A stretch of DNA of 42,552 nt from MGBC163016 sp964462135. Lineage in GTDB: Bacteria > Actinomycetota > Coriobacteriia > Coriobacteriales > Eggerthellaceae. The stretch's first letter is position 1, and the number at the start of each line of letters is the position of its first letter. Under the pieces are notes generated by a model that worked only from the letters and a program-made list of their open reading frames with translations, did not search any database and had not been told where the DNA came from. Below are positions 32,409 to 42,014 of the stretch, in pieces. The stretch covers positions 1 to 42,552 of the forward strand of contig CAYWWK010000018.1 of the NCBI GenBank assembly GCA_964462135.1. Direction: 5' to 3'. The position numbers and the translations under genes were made by a program.

Positions 32409-33590
32409 TCAGCACGCATTCCCAATGCCATCAAGCATCTCCATCACCTTTTGCTCCGTAACCTGAGGTGCATAATCGGCAACGCGTTCTTTGCCTTTCA
32501 TAACATACGAAGCCCTCAAATCTTCATTCGTAATCATACGAGCAAGCTTATCAGCCATGTCTTCTGGAGACCCAACCTGACACATCAAACCATATTCGTT
32601 GGCACCGAGTATCTCAGGGACACCAGGAAGGCTGTTCGTAGCAACCACGGGAATACCGTCTCGCATAGCCTCAAGAAGCACCATGCCTTGCCCCTCGGCG
32701 GGACTTGAATGTATAGCCACAAGGGATGCAAGATAGTAATTATCTACATCCTGCTTCGCGCCCACAAAGTGAACAAGTTCTGCTATCCCCAACTCATCTG
32801 CGAGGCTCTCGCAGGCAGCGCGCGTTGGGCCATCACCAACAAAAATAAGATGTTTGGAGATGCCATGGATATCCCTGAGAATGCGAAGTGCCCTAATAAC
32901 GGTCGGTTGATCCTTATCTTGTCCGAATCTCCCGACCATGACCAAAGGATCACCATAGTCCACTTTAAGCTGTCTCACTTTCCCTTCATCAACTCCTGAA
33001 GGCATTTGGTCGACAGGATTATAAATGTGGCAAATATCAACCTTGTCTTGCAGACCAGAGGACTGCAACGCGAAAACCTGATCATTAGTCGAAACCACAC
33101 AGAGATTCTCGATCTTCTTATACAAGAAGCCGAATGCATATGACATGAGAAGGTAATCAGCAAGGGAGCCATGGAGCCAAGCTACCCGTTTATTGCCTTT
33201 TACCAAACCGTAAGCAACGTAGGTCAAATCCCGTATGTGACCAGAGAACGCGATGACCACATCAAATCGCTCACGACGAATGCACCGCGCAATTCCGCTT
33301 CGCACCCACAAGCAACACCGAGCAATTAGGTTCGCTAAAGGGTAGAGATACTTTCCCCACCACCATTTCTTGATAGCAGGCAGAAAAGCATCAGGCTGGA
33401 AAAGCATCCCGAAGGTTTCCCGTCTGATTTCGCACGAATCAGGAAACTCAGACTCCAGCGCATCTTGCATTGGTTGCAGGTTGATCAATGTAACGTCGTG
33501 TCCCATCTCGACGAGCATCTTGGCATAGCTCACACCCACACGCTCTATGCCACCAAACCCCAATCCATCGAACACCATTCCAATCTTCAA
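32409..33590 (-). CDS. GT4 glycosyltransferase
   Basis: A 393-residue GT-B enzyme. MVFDGLGFGGIERVGVSYA at the N-terminus, VGRFGQDKDQPTVIRAL at the domain junction, FVGDGPTRAACE, and EGQGMVLLEAMRDGIPVVAT carrying the EX7E motif. The start is an unusual TTG at 33590. It is supported by GGGGGCG five bases upstream and by the normal family N-terminus MKIGMVF. It sits 17 nt after a GT2 and 13 nt before the sulfotransferase-like gene in the minus-strand operon. Donor and acceptor are unknown. Confidence 0.9.
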   Translation of the reverse strand: MKIGMVFDGLGFGGIERVGVSYAKMLVEMGHDVTLINLQPMQDALESEFPDSCEIRRETFGMLFQPDAFLPAIKKWWWGKYLYPLANLIARCCLWVRSGIARCIRRERFDVVIAFSGHIRDLTYVAYGLVKGNKRVAWLHGSLADYLLMSYAFGFLYKKIENLCVVSTNDQVFALQSSGLQDKVDICHIYNPVDQMPSGVDEGKVRQLKVDYGDPLVMVGRFGQDKDQPTVIRALRILRDIHGISKHLIFVGDGPTRAACESLADELGIAELVHFVGAKQDVDNYYLASLVAIHSSPAEGQGMVLLEAMRDGIPVVATNSLPGVPEILGANEYGLMCQVGSPEDMADKLARMITNEDLRASYVMKGKERVADYAPQVTEQKVMEMLDGIGNAC

Positions 33591-33607
33591 GGAATCGCCC
33601 CCACAAC

Positions 33608-34582
33608 TTAAGCGAAGAGCATAAGGAATCGCTTCGCCATTCCCACCTTATTCGCCAACATGAACGCCCCCATCCCTAGTCGGATCTTCGTCCGCTGTCC
33701 TTGAGGCTTGAACAATCCGATATAAGGATTGTTCTTATAGTCAGGGAACAGGCTCTGTAAGTCGTCCAGAAAGAATTCAACTTTCTGATCCATGAGCTGC
33801 CGACCGCATCCCCTGTTGTAAACCACAAGCGTATTGAGCATGTCAGAGATATAGGAGTACTCGATCACCCTTCGCTTCCTCTCGGAGAGTTCTGAGATAT
33901 CGCAGCGATCGAGGAACGACCGATACAAATCACTCAGCATTACCTCGTAGTTCTTCTCGTACGGCTTCGAACGCGTTATCGAGGCGGGATTAACGTAATA
34001 ATAGTATCCCGCATAATCGATGTACCGCACCTTCGCATCCCGAGCATACATACACAATGCCAAGTAAGTGTCCTCAGCGTATCTGATGGGTGAAAACCAA
34101 AGATCGTTGTCGACCAAGAAATTCTTCCTGAAGAGTTTCGCCCAAGCCGAACTGAAGTTCAACTGTGTCCATTCAGTGTGCGGCAGGAGATGATCCGTTC
34201 CTCTTTTGCCATCAGTAAGTACATACCCCCCGATCAGCACATCACACGGGTCATCCATCATCACATCAAAATAATTCTGTAGATAATCCTTTTTGACAAA
34301 ATCATCACTGTCCACGAACATCACGTACTCGCCCTGCGCATGTTTGGTGCCACGATTCCGCGAGACACCTAAACCAGCATTGACTTCGTTGGTGACAACA
34401 TGAACTATATCGGGGTATTCCTGCACATACCTCGCAAGAATATCTCCAGATCCATCTGGAGATGCATCATTCACACATATAATCTCGTAAGATACAGTGC
34501 ACTCTTGATTCAGCAAACTGTCCAAACATCTATGCAAATACTGCTCAACATCATACACAGGCACGATAATCGAAATATCCAT
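33608..34582 (-). CDS. GT2 glycosyltransferase
   Basis: A roughly 324-residue family 2 glycosyltransferase of the capsule type. ISIIVPVYDVEQYL, CVNDASPDGS, and the DxD-containing MFVDSDDFVKKDY are clear. SAWAKLFRKNFL and IRYAEDTYLALCMY are the later acceptor-side motifs common to EpsJ-like enzymes. Start is ambiguous: ATG 34582 begins directly before ISIIVPVYD, TTG 34588 has GAGGTGA about nine bases away, and GTG 34600 has no properly spaced site. A 190-nt gap separates it from the upstream GlfT2-like gene, so it may have its own promoter. Confidence 0.9.
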   Translation of the reverse strand: MDISIIVPVYDVEQYLHRCLDSLLNQECTVSYEIICVNDASPDGSGDILARYVQEYPDIVHVVTNEVNAGLGVSRNRGTKHAQGEYVMFVDSDDFVKKDYLQNYFDVMMDDPCDVLIGGYVLTDGKRGTDHLLPHTEWTQLNFSSAWAKLFRKNFLVDNDLWFSPIRYAEDTYLALCMYARDAKVRYIDYAGYYYYVNPASITRSKPYEKNYEVMLSDLYRSFLDRCDISELSERKRRVIEYSYISDMLNTLVVYNRGCGRQLMDQKVEFFLDDLQSLFPDYKNNPYIGLFKPQGQRTKIRLGMGAFMLANKVGMAKRFLMLFA

Positions 34583-34774
34583 TTTCAAGTAAGCGTTCAC
34601 CTCACCAGCAAAGGCACAGACTGCTGAACCCCTTGAAGATCATTCCTAATCCACGGCCCTCAAAAAGTGCTAAGCTGCCGCACGGAAGTTCATAGTAAGA
34701 TCAGCCTTTGTTATTTCGATACTCATTGTTGCATCCGCGATACAGTCCATTTTTACCATAACATATCGATCACG

Positions 34775-36700
34775 TTAGCGCATTTCCTCTAGATGCCGCT
34801 TCCAATACTCCACGCTGGTCATCTGCGGAAGAGCATCTCGATATGCTTGAGCCACCTCAGCTCCACGTGCCTTTTGCTCGGTGCGTACCTTGCGCCACCG
34901 CTTCCTGATAGCATCCCACCGATCGCGGTCCATCACCCGAACATGAGCATTCTCACAGGCGCGATCGCATGCAACGAGAATGCGTTTGCCAACTTGGTCA
35001 GGGGATATGATGGTATAGCCACCGTAATAGGCCGTAGCTGCCTCATCCTTTACGAAGGTATCCGGCAAGAGATGCCGGTCATACGGGATGCTGCGCCAAA
35101 GACGCAGGAGCGGTCCCGCCGCTTGATCATCGCGCACGATATTCGAATCGGGAACGAAATCCAGGATCGCCTGAGCGCAATTTGGATGCTCAACCGCAGC
35201 TTCCTCCAGCGCCTCCGCCAAAGGAATGAGCTTCTCAGCCTTTGCATTATTCGCTTTCAGGACCTCTTCCCCACTTGCCGCCATGAGCCACTCAGGCCCT
35301 TTGAGATAGTCTTCCAACCCATCTACGATCAATTCAGCCGTCTCATAGGCCATGGATCGCAAATAGAGTTGCAGTGTGCGATCAGCACGAGCCAAGAAAA
35401 GACCCTCGTTCGAGATATCATGCAAGGCATTCATGATCAGATAGTTGCGAATGTACTGATAGCAGTCCACCGGAGCGCGAAACTTCTGCGTGAACGACGC
35501 ATGCCACACGCAGATTCCATTCATCGTCATATACGTTGGCTGCGCACGCATGCCATATTCGACATCATCGCAACGCACGAACAACGGAAGCGGCAATCCG
35601 TGCTGACGAACCACGGAAAGCGGAATGCAGGAATACCACCAAGCACCGTAGGCATTCGGTACCTCCACATCCAACACTTCGTTCATGACCATATCGGAGA
35701 GCGTGTCCATAAAGAGGTCGCCCTTGATACGGCGATAAACCCCGTCAGAGCGCACATGAGAGACATCCTCAAACTGCTTCTGAGGCCGCTCCATCTCAAG
35801 CATCGCTCCGTTGATACAGGCATCTGCATATTCATCCGTCGCCAATGACAGCAGATTGTAGGTACGTATGATGCTCTCAGGAGAAATGCGGACATCGTCG
35901 TCCATGAGAAGGACGTGGGTGAATTCCGCATCCGATTCCAAGGCGGCCATCATCCCGCGCGCGAAGCCTGCTGAACCGCCCTCATTGGCATTAGGAATCA
36001 CCGTGACATTCTCATCAGATATCGCTGCAGCATCCAACGTGCGTCCATTGTCCACCACGAACAGATGAAGAGTATCAGCTACAGCGTCATCGGAACCGAG
36101 CACATCCTGACGGATCATCTCGATGTTCGGGAGAATGTACGCTTCGTTCTTGAAGGTAGTCGTGGCAATGGCAATGCGAACATCTCGCACACGGTCAGCT
36201 GCCACTTCTGTACACCAATAACCATTTCGAACGGCCGTCACACCTTTCGATACGAGTGCGAAGCCGATGAGAGTCATACCGTCCAGCGGCACATCAAGAT
36301 CAAGGGCTGTGTATTCAGATGATCCTTTGAAATGGTGTGGGACTGTCAGCTGCTTAGGATGCACAGATGCCTTGATGAGCGAAGAGGCACCTACTTGGTC
36401 TATGCCTGGGGCATCCTGAGGACTCAAAGCATCCTGCTCCACTCCCAGCAATATTACTTCACTGGCATCTCCCACAAGTTCCAGATGCAATTGCACTGTC
36501 TCAATGGCTGCGTACCTCTGCCACTTCTCAGCTGATAGCGCATTGAAATAAGTCAGCAGATCAAGACGACCTTCGAATGCCAGGGAGTTATCGCGCTCTT
36601 GATAATCCACCGATCCTGACGAACGGTAGAGCATCTGCGGATAGCACCTGAGATGCTCAGGCAGTTGAAGCAAGATGTTGACAAGCTTGAACTTGGTCAT
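34775..36700 (-). CDS. GlfT2-like galactofuranosyltransferase
   Basis: A 641-residue GT2 enzyme that closely follows the plan of mycobacterial GlfT2 (637 residues). The N-terminal about 165 residues form a beta-rich domain. The GT-A core begins at VRIAIATTTFKNEAYI. NEGGSAGFARG is the NxGGxxGF motif, MDDDV has DDD at 267-269, the later acidic group RCDDVEYG lies at 377-382, and VWH at about 398-400. These spacings parallel the Mtb DDD, Asp372 and His396 residues. A helical C-terminal domain of about 200 residues completes it. GlfT2 polymerises galactofuranose from UDP-Galf. AGGAGAGG precedes the ATG. No UDP-galactopyranose mutase gene is in the window. Confidence 0.9.
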   Translation of the reverse strand: MTKFKLVNILLQLPEHLRCYPQMLYRSSGSVDYQERDNSLAFEGRLDLLTYFNALSAEKWQRYAAIETVQLHLELVGDASEVILLGVEQDALSPQDAPGIDQVGASSLIKASVHPKQLTVPHHFKGSSEYTALDLDVPLDGMTLIGFALVSKGVTAVRNGYWCTEVAADRVRDVRIAIATTTFKNEAYILPNIEMIRQDVLGSDDAVADTLHLFVVDNGRTLDAAAISDENVTVIPNANEGGSAGFARGMMAALESDAEFTHVLLMDDDVRISPESIIRTYNLLSLATDEYADACINGAMLEMERPQKQFEDVSHVRSDGVYRRIKGDLFMDTLSDMVMNEVLDVEVPNAYGAWWYSCIPLSVVRQHGLPLPLFVRCDDVEYGMRAQPTYMTMNGICVWHASFTQKFRAPVDCYQYIRNYLIMNALHDISNEGLFLARADRTLQLYLRSMAYETAELIVDGLEDYLKGPEWLMAASGEEVLKANNAKAEKLIPLAEALEEAAVEHPNCAQAILDFVPDSNIVRDDQAAGPLLRLWRSIPYDRHLLPDTFVKDEAATAYYGGYTIISPDQVGKRILVACDRACENAHVRVMDRDRWDAIRKRWRKVRTEQKARGAEVAQAYRDALPQMTSVEYWKRHLEEMR

Positions 36701-36709
36701 GTACCTCTC

Positions 36710-38485
36710 CTAGCTTTGCGCCACTTGAAAATAACTGGAAGACTGATCAAGATTGCGATTGAAGTAAGGATCACCAGCTGCGCGTACACCAGGCCATTTT
36801 GCATCGAAACGGTGCAGGTCAGCATCCGTGAACTCAGGAGCATTGGTCTGATTATCATAATGCGGATAAGGACAGTGATCCTGAGATTGAAGTTTGACCG
36901 TACATGTCTGCACGATGCGGTTACCCGACTCGATCACTCGATGACAGTAATCAGCAGCACCTATCTCCCCTTCAAAGTTATCATCGAATCCTCTCAGTTC
37001 CTGAAAGAGCAGACGTGGTGTCATCATCCCAAGATAACTGGCAGCGCTGCTATTCTGGAATGATCTCAAGTTGCATTGATAACCTGGAAATTCATCTGGA
37101 TAACCGCGGTAAAGCGGCATGATGCGCTCAGAAGTGACTGCAACACCATAGCAGCGGACACGTCCGTCAAAGAATAGGGTCTTAGGGGCAACCACACCGA
37201 TTCCATCTCGTCTGCAAAAGCCAAGCATTTGCTCTAAAGGCTCAGCCGTCAAGAACATGCTTCCTGCATCCATGAACAAAAGATAATCACCCGCAGCAAC
37301 AGAAGAACCCATATTGAAGCGAGCGTAGCGAGAAGCCTCTCTCTCGGCGCATACATATCTGACCATGCTCTCTTCACCAAGAGAAACGTCTCCCTCTTCG
37401 ATTACGGAATCAGGACAGACAGCTATCACTTCAATAGAATTGTAGCTATTGGTCTGACGAAGAAGATCAAGGAATGTTGTCAAAGACTGAGGCGGATCGG
37501 CGCAGTCTACAATCACTGACACCAAGGGTTTTTCTTTGGAAGGACGGAACCAAAGGTTTTGCGTATTGACGATACCTGATCCAATGATGCGCGCATTAGA
37601 TAATTCCTCTCCCAGATTGTTGGCGATCGCCAGACGAGAAGCAAGTTTAGCGTACGGTTTAGCATCAGGATTATTCGCGGTAGATTGCTGATCCATGCGC
37701 CAATGGTAGAGAACCCGGCTCTCATGATGAACTGCGCGAGCAGACATGGATGCATAGAGTACCATGTTGTAATCCTGGGCTCCATCGAACCTAGAATCAG
37801 GAATTGGCATGTCTTTCAAAAGACTCTTGCGAATGGCCATGAAGTGGATGATGCCATTTTTACAGAACATCAATTCTGGTGAATAATCAGCCTTGAAGAA
37901 CGGATGCTTGTGCATCATTCGTCCATCAACCGCTTCAACCAGATCCTCATCGCAATATAGAAGATCGATTGTCTGATTTCCATCGATCGCCTGAGTGTAG
38001 CGAAAAAGGCAATCTGGTTCCAGAAAATCATCATGATCTAAAAAGCATACAAAATCTCCACTTGCTGCCGCGATACCAGCGTTCGTGTTCTCTGCGATAC
38101 CGTGATTCTCTTGAAGCTGAATCTCTACAACACGAGAATCAGAGTTGCAATACTGCCGGACGGCTTCTTTCAGATCAGCCATCTCGGGAGACGCATTCAC
38201 TAAGATGAGTTCAAAGCACCCATACGTCTGCGCTAATACAGAATCAACCATACCATGGAGGTATTCTAGGGGCGTCTTGTAGAGAGGAACGATGATACTG
38301 AAGAGAAGGCCATTATCGAACGATGCATTCCGCTGGGCTGCCAACTCGACTTCCGTTACTCTGTGCCGATCAAACCACGCTTGATATTCAGATTGCTCCC
38401 ATGCATCAATGGGAAATGGATCCTTCTCTGGTTTCGGAGGAAAAACTTTGCGTGCAACCCTCCTAAGAACAGTACCTATCTCCAC
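36710..38485 (-). CDS. Large GT2 glycosyltransferase, two-domain
   Basis: A 591-residue protein. The first GT-A domain shows FSIIVPLYKTPLEYL, ENHGIAENTNAGIAAA and the DxD-like FLDHDDFLEP, as in rhamnan and WsaE-like glycosyltransferases. A second GT2-like half begins near PLVSVIVDCADPPQSL and contains YLLFMDAGSMFL. The second half has a weak DxD, so it may be non-catalytic. Start codon is GTG, with GTAGG about five bases ahead. It sits six bases after rfbC, so it is a natural candidate to use dTDP-rhamnose; this is an inference from position. Confidence 0.88.
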   Translation of the reverse strand: MEIGTVLRRVARKVFPPKPEKDPFPIDAWEQSEYQAWFDRHRVTEVELAAQRNASFDNGLLFSIIVPLYKTPLEYLHGMVDSVLAQTYGCFELILVNASPEMADLKEAVRQYCNSDSRVVEIQLQENHGIAENTNAGIAAASGDFVCFLDHDDFLEPDCLFRYTQAIDGNQTIDLLYCDEDLVEAVDGRMMHKHPFFKADYSPELMFCKNGIIHFMAIRKSLLKDMPIPDSRFDGAQDYNMVLYASMSARAVHHESRVLYHWRMDQQSTANNPDAKPYAKLASRLAIANNLGEELSNARIIGSGIVNTQNLWFRPSKEKPLVSVIVDCADPPQSLTTFLDLLRQTNSYNSIEVIAVCPDSVIEEGDVSLGEESMVRYVCAEREASRYARFNMGSSVAAGDYLLFMDAGSMFLTAEPLEQMLGFCRRDGIGVVAPKTLFFDGRVRCYGVAVTSERIMPLYRGYPDEFPGYQCNLRSFQNSSAASYLGMMTPRLLFQELRGFDDNFEGEIGAADYCHRVIESGNRIVQTCTVKLQSQDHCPYPHYDNQTNAPEFTDADLHRFDAKWPGVRAAGDPYFNRNLDQSSSYFQVAQS

Positions 38486-38491
38486 GTTTGC

Positions 38492-39079
38492 CTACTTTAT
38501 TTGAAATGGTGGGTGGATTTCATCCTTCTCACTGAGGATAACCTTCGAAGCATCGAAGGTATCATCGCCATCCAACGCAGGCCAAGTTATGCCCAAAGCT
38601 GGATCGTTCCACATGAGACCGCCTTCATCATTGGGATGATATACGTCATCGCATTTGTAGCAGAACTCAGCAGTATCACTGAGAACCAAGAAGCCATGGG
38701 CAAACCCTCGAGGAATGAAGAACTGTCTGCGATTCTCAGCAGAGAGCACTACCCCTTCCCATTTACCATGAGTAGAACTTCCATCACGCAGGTCAACTGC
38801 CACATCAAAGACCTTGCCTTTGGTCACGCGTACCAACTTGCTCTGCGGATGCTGAATCTGGAAATGAAGTCCGCGCAATACACCCTTTGTGCTGGATGAT
38901 TGATTATCTTGGACGAAATCGACATCAATGCCACCCGCAACGAAATCAGGTTTCTTATAGGTTTCCATGAAACAGCCCCGGTCGTCCCCGTAAGCTTTTA
39001 CGTCAACGATGATAACGCCTTCAATGGAGGTCTGCGTGAAAGTGAAATTTCCTGAAACCAGTTGATCGCCTACTGCCAT
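38492..39079 (-). CDS. rfbC: dTDP-4-dehydrorhamnose 3,5-epimerase
   Basis: Third step of dTDP-L-rhamnose synthesis. A cupin enzyme of about 195 residues, with DDRGCFMETYKKPDF, FVQDNQSSSTKGVLRGLHFQ, DLRDGSSTHGKW, FIPRGFAHGFLVLSD and YKCDDVYHP. The conserved His of RGLHFQ and the His/Asp pair are present. Two adjacent ATGs exist. The second (39079) is preferred because AGGAGG then lies five bases upstream instead of two. Sits nine bases after rfbB. Confidence 0.96.
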   Translation of the reverse strand: MAVGDQLVSGNFTFTQTSIEGVIIVDVKAYGDDRGCFMETYKKPDFVAGGIDVDFVQDNQSSSTKGVLRGLHFQIQHPQSKLVRVTKGKVFDVAVDLRDGSSTHGKWEGVVLSAENRRQFFIPRGFAHGFLVLSDTAEFCYKCDDVYHPNDEGGLMWNDPALGITWPALDGDDTFDASKVILSEKDEIHPPFQIK

Positions 39080-39088
39080 CATGCCCTC

Positions 39089-40108
39089 CTACTGGCCCTG
39101 AGTTGCGTATTTCGCTTCTACAGCCTCTTTGGCATCTTTCCACCAGTCTTCATTGTCCGCATACCATGCAATGGTGTCATCCAGCCCTTCCGAGAAATCA
39201 GTATGTTTAGGCTGCCAACCAAGCTCTCGCCGAAGCTTTGATGAATCTATGGCATAGCGTCTGTCATGACCCGGCCTGTCCCGAACCCAGTCGAAATCAT
39301 CTGACTGCTTGCCCATGTGCTTGAGGATGGCGCGCAACACATCAATGTTGTTGCGCTCCCCATCAGCACCGATGAGATACGTCTCCCCCGCTTCTCCTTG
39401 CGTGAGGATGGCCCATACTGCGCTGGAGTGATCTTCAGTATGGATCCAATCCCGCACGTTCTTGCCGTCGCCATAGAGTTTCGGACGAATACCGCAGAGA
39501 ATGTTCGTGATCTGCCTGGGTATGAACTTCTCGATGTGCTGACGAGGACCGTAGTTGTTGGAGCAATTGGAGATGGTCACATCAACCCCATAGGTTCGAT
39601 GCCAAGCCCTCACTAACATATCAGAGGAGGCCTTGGAGGAACTGTAGGGGCTTGAAGGATGATAGGGCGTCTCTTCGGTGAAGCGGGCTGGATCATCCAA
39701 CGCCAAGTCACCATAGACTTCGTCAGTGGAGATGTGATGGAAACGCTTCCCATGTTTCCGTGCAGCTTCCAGCAAACGATAGGTGCCTTCGACGTTCGTC
39801 CTAATGAATGGCTCAGGATCAGAGATGGAATTGTCGTTATGGGACTCTGCGGCGAAATGGACGATGGCATCTACTTCGGGAATAATGCGCTCAAGCAAAT
39901 CCGCATCGCAGATATCTCCATGAATGAAAGTCATGCGGTCCTGTGAGATGCCTGCCAAATTCTCCTTGTTACCAGCGTAGGTCAATGCATCAAGCACCGT
40001 CACATGGACATCGGGTTGATTATCCACCACCCAATGGACGAAATTGCTTCCGATGAAGCCGGCACCACCGGTCACGATGATGGATTTCGGCTGGAACAGT
40101 CTTGCCAT
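39089..40108 (-). CDS. rfbB: dTDP-glucose 4,6-dehydratase
   Basis: Second step of dTDP-L-rhamnose synthesis. Extended SDR of 339 residues: NAD loop VTGGAGFIGSNFVHW at the N-terminus, HFAAESHNDNSI, the STDEVYGDL segment, and the YSSSKASSDML YxxxK motif. SNNYGPRQHIEKFIP is also typical. GAGGGTGAT precedes the ATG. It lies seven bases after rfbD in the order A-D-B-C. Confidence 0.97.
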   Translation of the reverse strand: MARLFQPKSIIVTGGAGFIGSNFVHWVVDNQPDVHVTVLDALTYAGNKENLAGISQDRMTFIHGDICDADLLERIIPEVDAIVHFAAESHNDNSISDPEPFIRTNVEGTYRLLEAARKHGKRFHHISTDEVYGDLALDDPARFTEETPYHPSSPYSSSKASSDMLVRAWHRTYGVDVTISNCSNNYGPRQHIEKFIPRQITNILCGIRPKLYGDGKNVRDWIHTEDHSSAVWAILTQGEAGETYLIGADGERNNIDVLRAILKHMGKQSDDFDWVRDRPGHDRRYAIDSSKLRRELGWQPKHTDFSEGLDDTIAWYADNEDWWKDAKEAVEAKYATQGQ

Positions 40109-40115
40109 ATCACCC

Positions 40116-41012
40116 TCATTCCTGCATCTGAGAAAGGTTTTTCAAATAATCCGCCAAAGCATCCTGCCATGGTCTCATCTCATTGCCAATAGTATCTTCC
40201 AAGTGTTTGTTCCGGAGAGAGGAGAAGGCTGGCCTGTCGGCACTTTCAGGATGTGACTCCTTGTACTCTTGACTGGTGCATCGTTGAACCATGCAATTTG
40301 TATCAGTAAGCGCTACCTCAGCAAGATCAGCCCAAGAGCATGTACCCTCATTGGTCACATGCCAGATGCCGTAGTCGTCAGTGAGAGCGATCTTCAAGAT
40401 CTCATAAGCCAAGTCATTGGCACTCGTAGGATTACCCAATTGATCGTTCACTACCGTAACCTCATCATGATCCTGCGCCAAACGAAGCATAGTCTTGACG
40501 AAGTTCTTGCCCACATAACCATAAAGCCAAGCCGTGCGCACGATGTGATGCCAAGGGTTGGCAGCGCTTACCAATTGCTCGCCCTTGAGCTTGCTCCTTC
40601 CATAGGCACTCAGCGGTGCTACTACATCATCTTCGATACGCTCACCAGCTTGAGTACCCGGAAAGACATAATCGGTGGAGGTGTGGATGATAGGGATTCC
40701 CACCTGCGCAGTTGCCAAGGCAAGATTTTCAGCTCCTTGAGCATTGACCTTATCAGCCATCTGTTCATTGGATTCGCAACCATCCACATTGGTCATGGCA
40801 GCACAGTTGATGACAAGGTTGAATCCGCCGTTTGCGATGAAAGCGTTCACAGCATCTGCGTCCGTTATGTCCAACTGCGGCGTATCTGTATAGACTACCT
40901 CGGCTTCCAAGAATTCAGAAGGGATAGGCCCTATCTCAGCCATCCCCGTTTCGAACAACCTGTGCAGTTCGTTTCCCAACTGTCCCGATGCCCCAGTTAC
41001 CAAGACCTTCAT
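40116..41012 (-). CDS. rfbD: dTDP-4-dehydrorhamnose reductase
   Basis: Last step of dTDP-L-rhamnose synthesis. About 298 residues, with VLVTGASGQLGNELHRLF, NCAAMTNVDGCESN, HTSTDYVFPGTQ, the SAYGRSKLKGEQ YxxxK motif and VRTAWLYGYVGKNFVKTML. The ATG at 41012 overlaps the rfbA stop as TAATG; a GTG twelve bases earlier is possible but lies inside rfbA. Tight coupling with rfbA is likely. It is the usual monofunctional reductase with no fused epimerase domain. Confidence 0.96.
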   Translation of the reverse strand: MKVLVTGASGQLGNELHRLFETGMAEIGPIPSEFLEAEVVYTDTPQLDITDADAVNAFIANGGFNLVINCAAMTNVDGCESNEQMADKVNAQGAENLALATAQVGIPIIHTSTDYVFPGTQAGERIEDDVVAPLSAYGRSKLKGEQLVSAANPWHHIVRTAWLYGYVGKNFVKTMLRLAQDHDEVTVVNDQLGNPTSANDLAYEILKIALTDDYGIWHVTNEGTCSWADLAEVALTDTNCMVQRCTSQEYKESHPESADRPAFSSLRNKHLEDTIGNEMRPWQDALADYLKNLSQMQE

Positions 41013-41917
41013 TATTCGGCCCACTTCTTATTCGGAGCAATCCTGCCCTCAGCTACTTTCTTCAAATGCTGTCCGTACGTGCTCTTGCCGTATCTCTCTG
41101 CTGCAGAAGCAAGCGCCTCATGTGATATCCAGCCGTTGTCGTAGGCCACTTCCTCGATGACCGAGACAGACAGGTCTTGACTGCGCTCAACGGCACGCAC
41201 GAATTCTGATGCCTCGAAGAGGCTTTCCATAGTGCCGGTATCCAACCACGCATAACCACGCCCCAAGGTGACCACATTGAGCGATCCGTCATCAAGATAC
41301 ATCTGATTGAGGGTGGTGATCTCCAATTCGCCTCTTGCGGATGGCTTCACCTGCTTGGCCAGCTGGCATACGCGGCTGTCGTAAAAGTAGAGGCCGGTGA
41401 CCGCATAGTTACTCTTTGGACACTCAGGTTTCTCTTCAATGGAAACCGCGTTGAAGCTCTCGTCGAACTCAACTACCCCAAATCGCTCAGGATCATCCAC
41501 GTAATATCCAAACACGGTAGCGCCGCCTTTTGTCTCTGCGTCCTCCACAGCCCGGCGAAGGTGTCGGGAGAGCCCATTTCCGTAGAAAATATTGTCACCT
41601 AGCACCAACGCACAGGAATCTCCCGCGATGAAATCCTCTCCAATAATGAATGCCTGCGCAAGACCGTCAGGAGACGGCTGCTCAGCATATTGGAGGGAGA
41701 TTCCGTATTGAGAGCCATCTCCCAAGAGCCGCTCGAAATTCGGGAGGTCTTGAGGGGTGGAGATGATCAGGATCTCCCGAATGCCTGCCTGCATGAGCAC
41801 AGATAGGGGATAGTAGATCATCGGTTTGTCATAGACAGGCAGTAACTGTTTTGATGTGACAGTAGTCAAGGGATAAAGTCGCGTCCCACTGCCTCCTGCA
41901 AGGATTATACCCTTCAT
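41012..41917 (-). CDS. rfbA: Glucose-1-phosphate thymidylyltransferase
   Basis: First step of dTDP-L-rhamnose synthesis and first gene of the operon. 301 residues, with GIILAGGSGTRLYPLTTVTS, the catalytic LLPVYDKPMIYYP, GDNIFYGNGLS, EEKPECPKSNYAVTGLYFYD and GYAWLDTGTMESL. GGAGG lies three bases before the ATG. The 97-nt gap upstream, shared with the 3' end of the transpeptidase gene, should hold a promoter, but no consensus pair stands out. Confidence 0.97.
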   Translation of the reverse strand: MKGIILAGGSGTRLYPLTTVTSKQLLPVYDKPMIYYPLSVLMQAGIREILIISTPQDLPNFERLLGDGSQYGISLQYAEQPSPDGLAQAFIIGEDFIAGDSCALVLGDNIFYGNGLSRHLRRAVEDAETKGGATVFGYYVDDPERFGVVEFDESFNAVSIEEKPECPKSNYAVTGLYFYDSRVCQLAKQVKPSARGELEITTLNQMYLDDGSLNVVTLGRGYAWLDTGTMESLFEASEFVRAVERSQDLSVSVIEEVAYDNGWISHEALASAAERYGKSTYGQHLKKVAEGRIAPNKKWAE

Positions 41918-42014
41918 CTTCCTCCCAAACCAAGCATCGCTTCCATTGTGTTGGTGACAATGATATTTACAGTGTTCAATAACGATGACCAGTAAGTAGC
42001 AACCACCGACATCG

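Noticed and set aside
36710..42000. Missing wzy/wzz as evidence of a broken locus
   Set aside because: Polymerases are too diverse to exclude by eye, and a GlfT2-like enzyme can polymerise inside the cell without Wzy.
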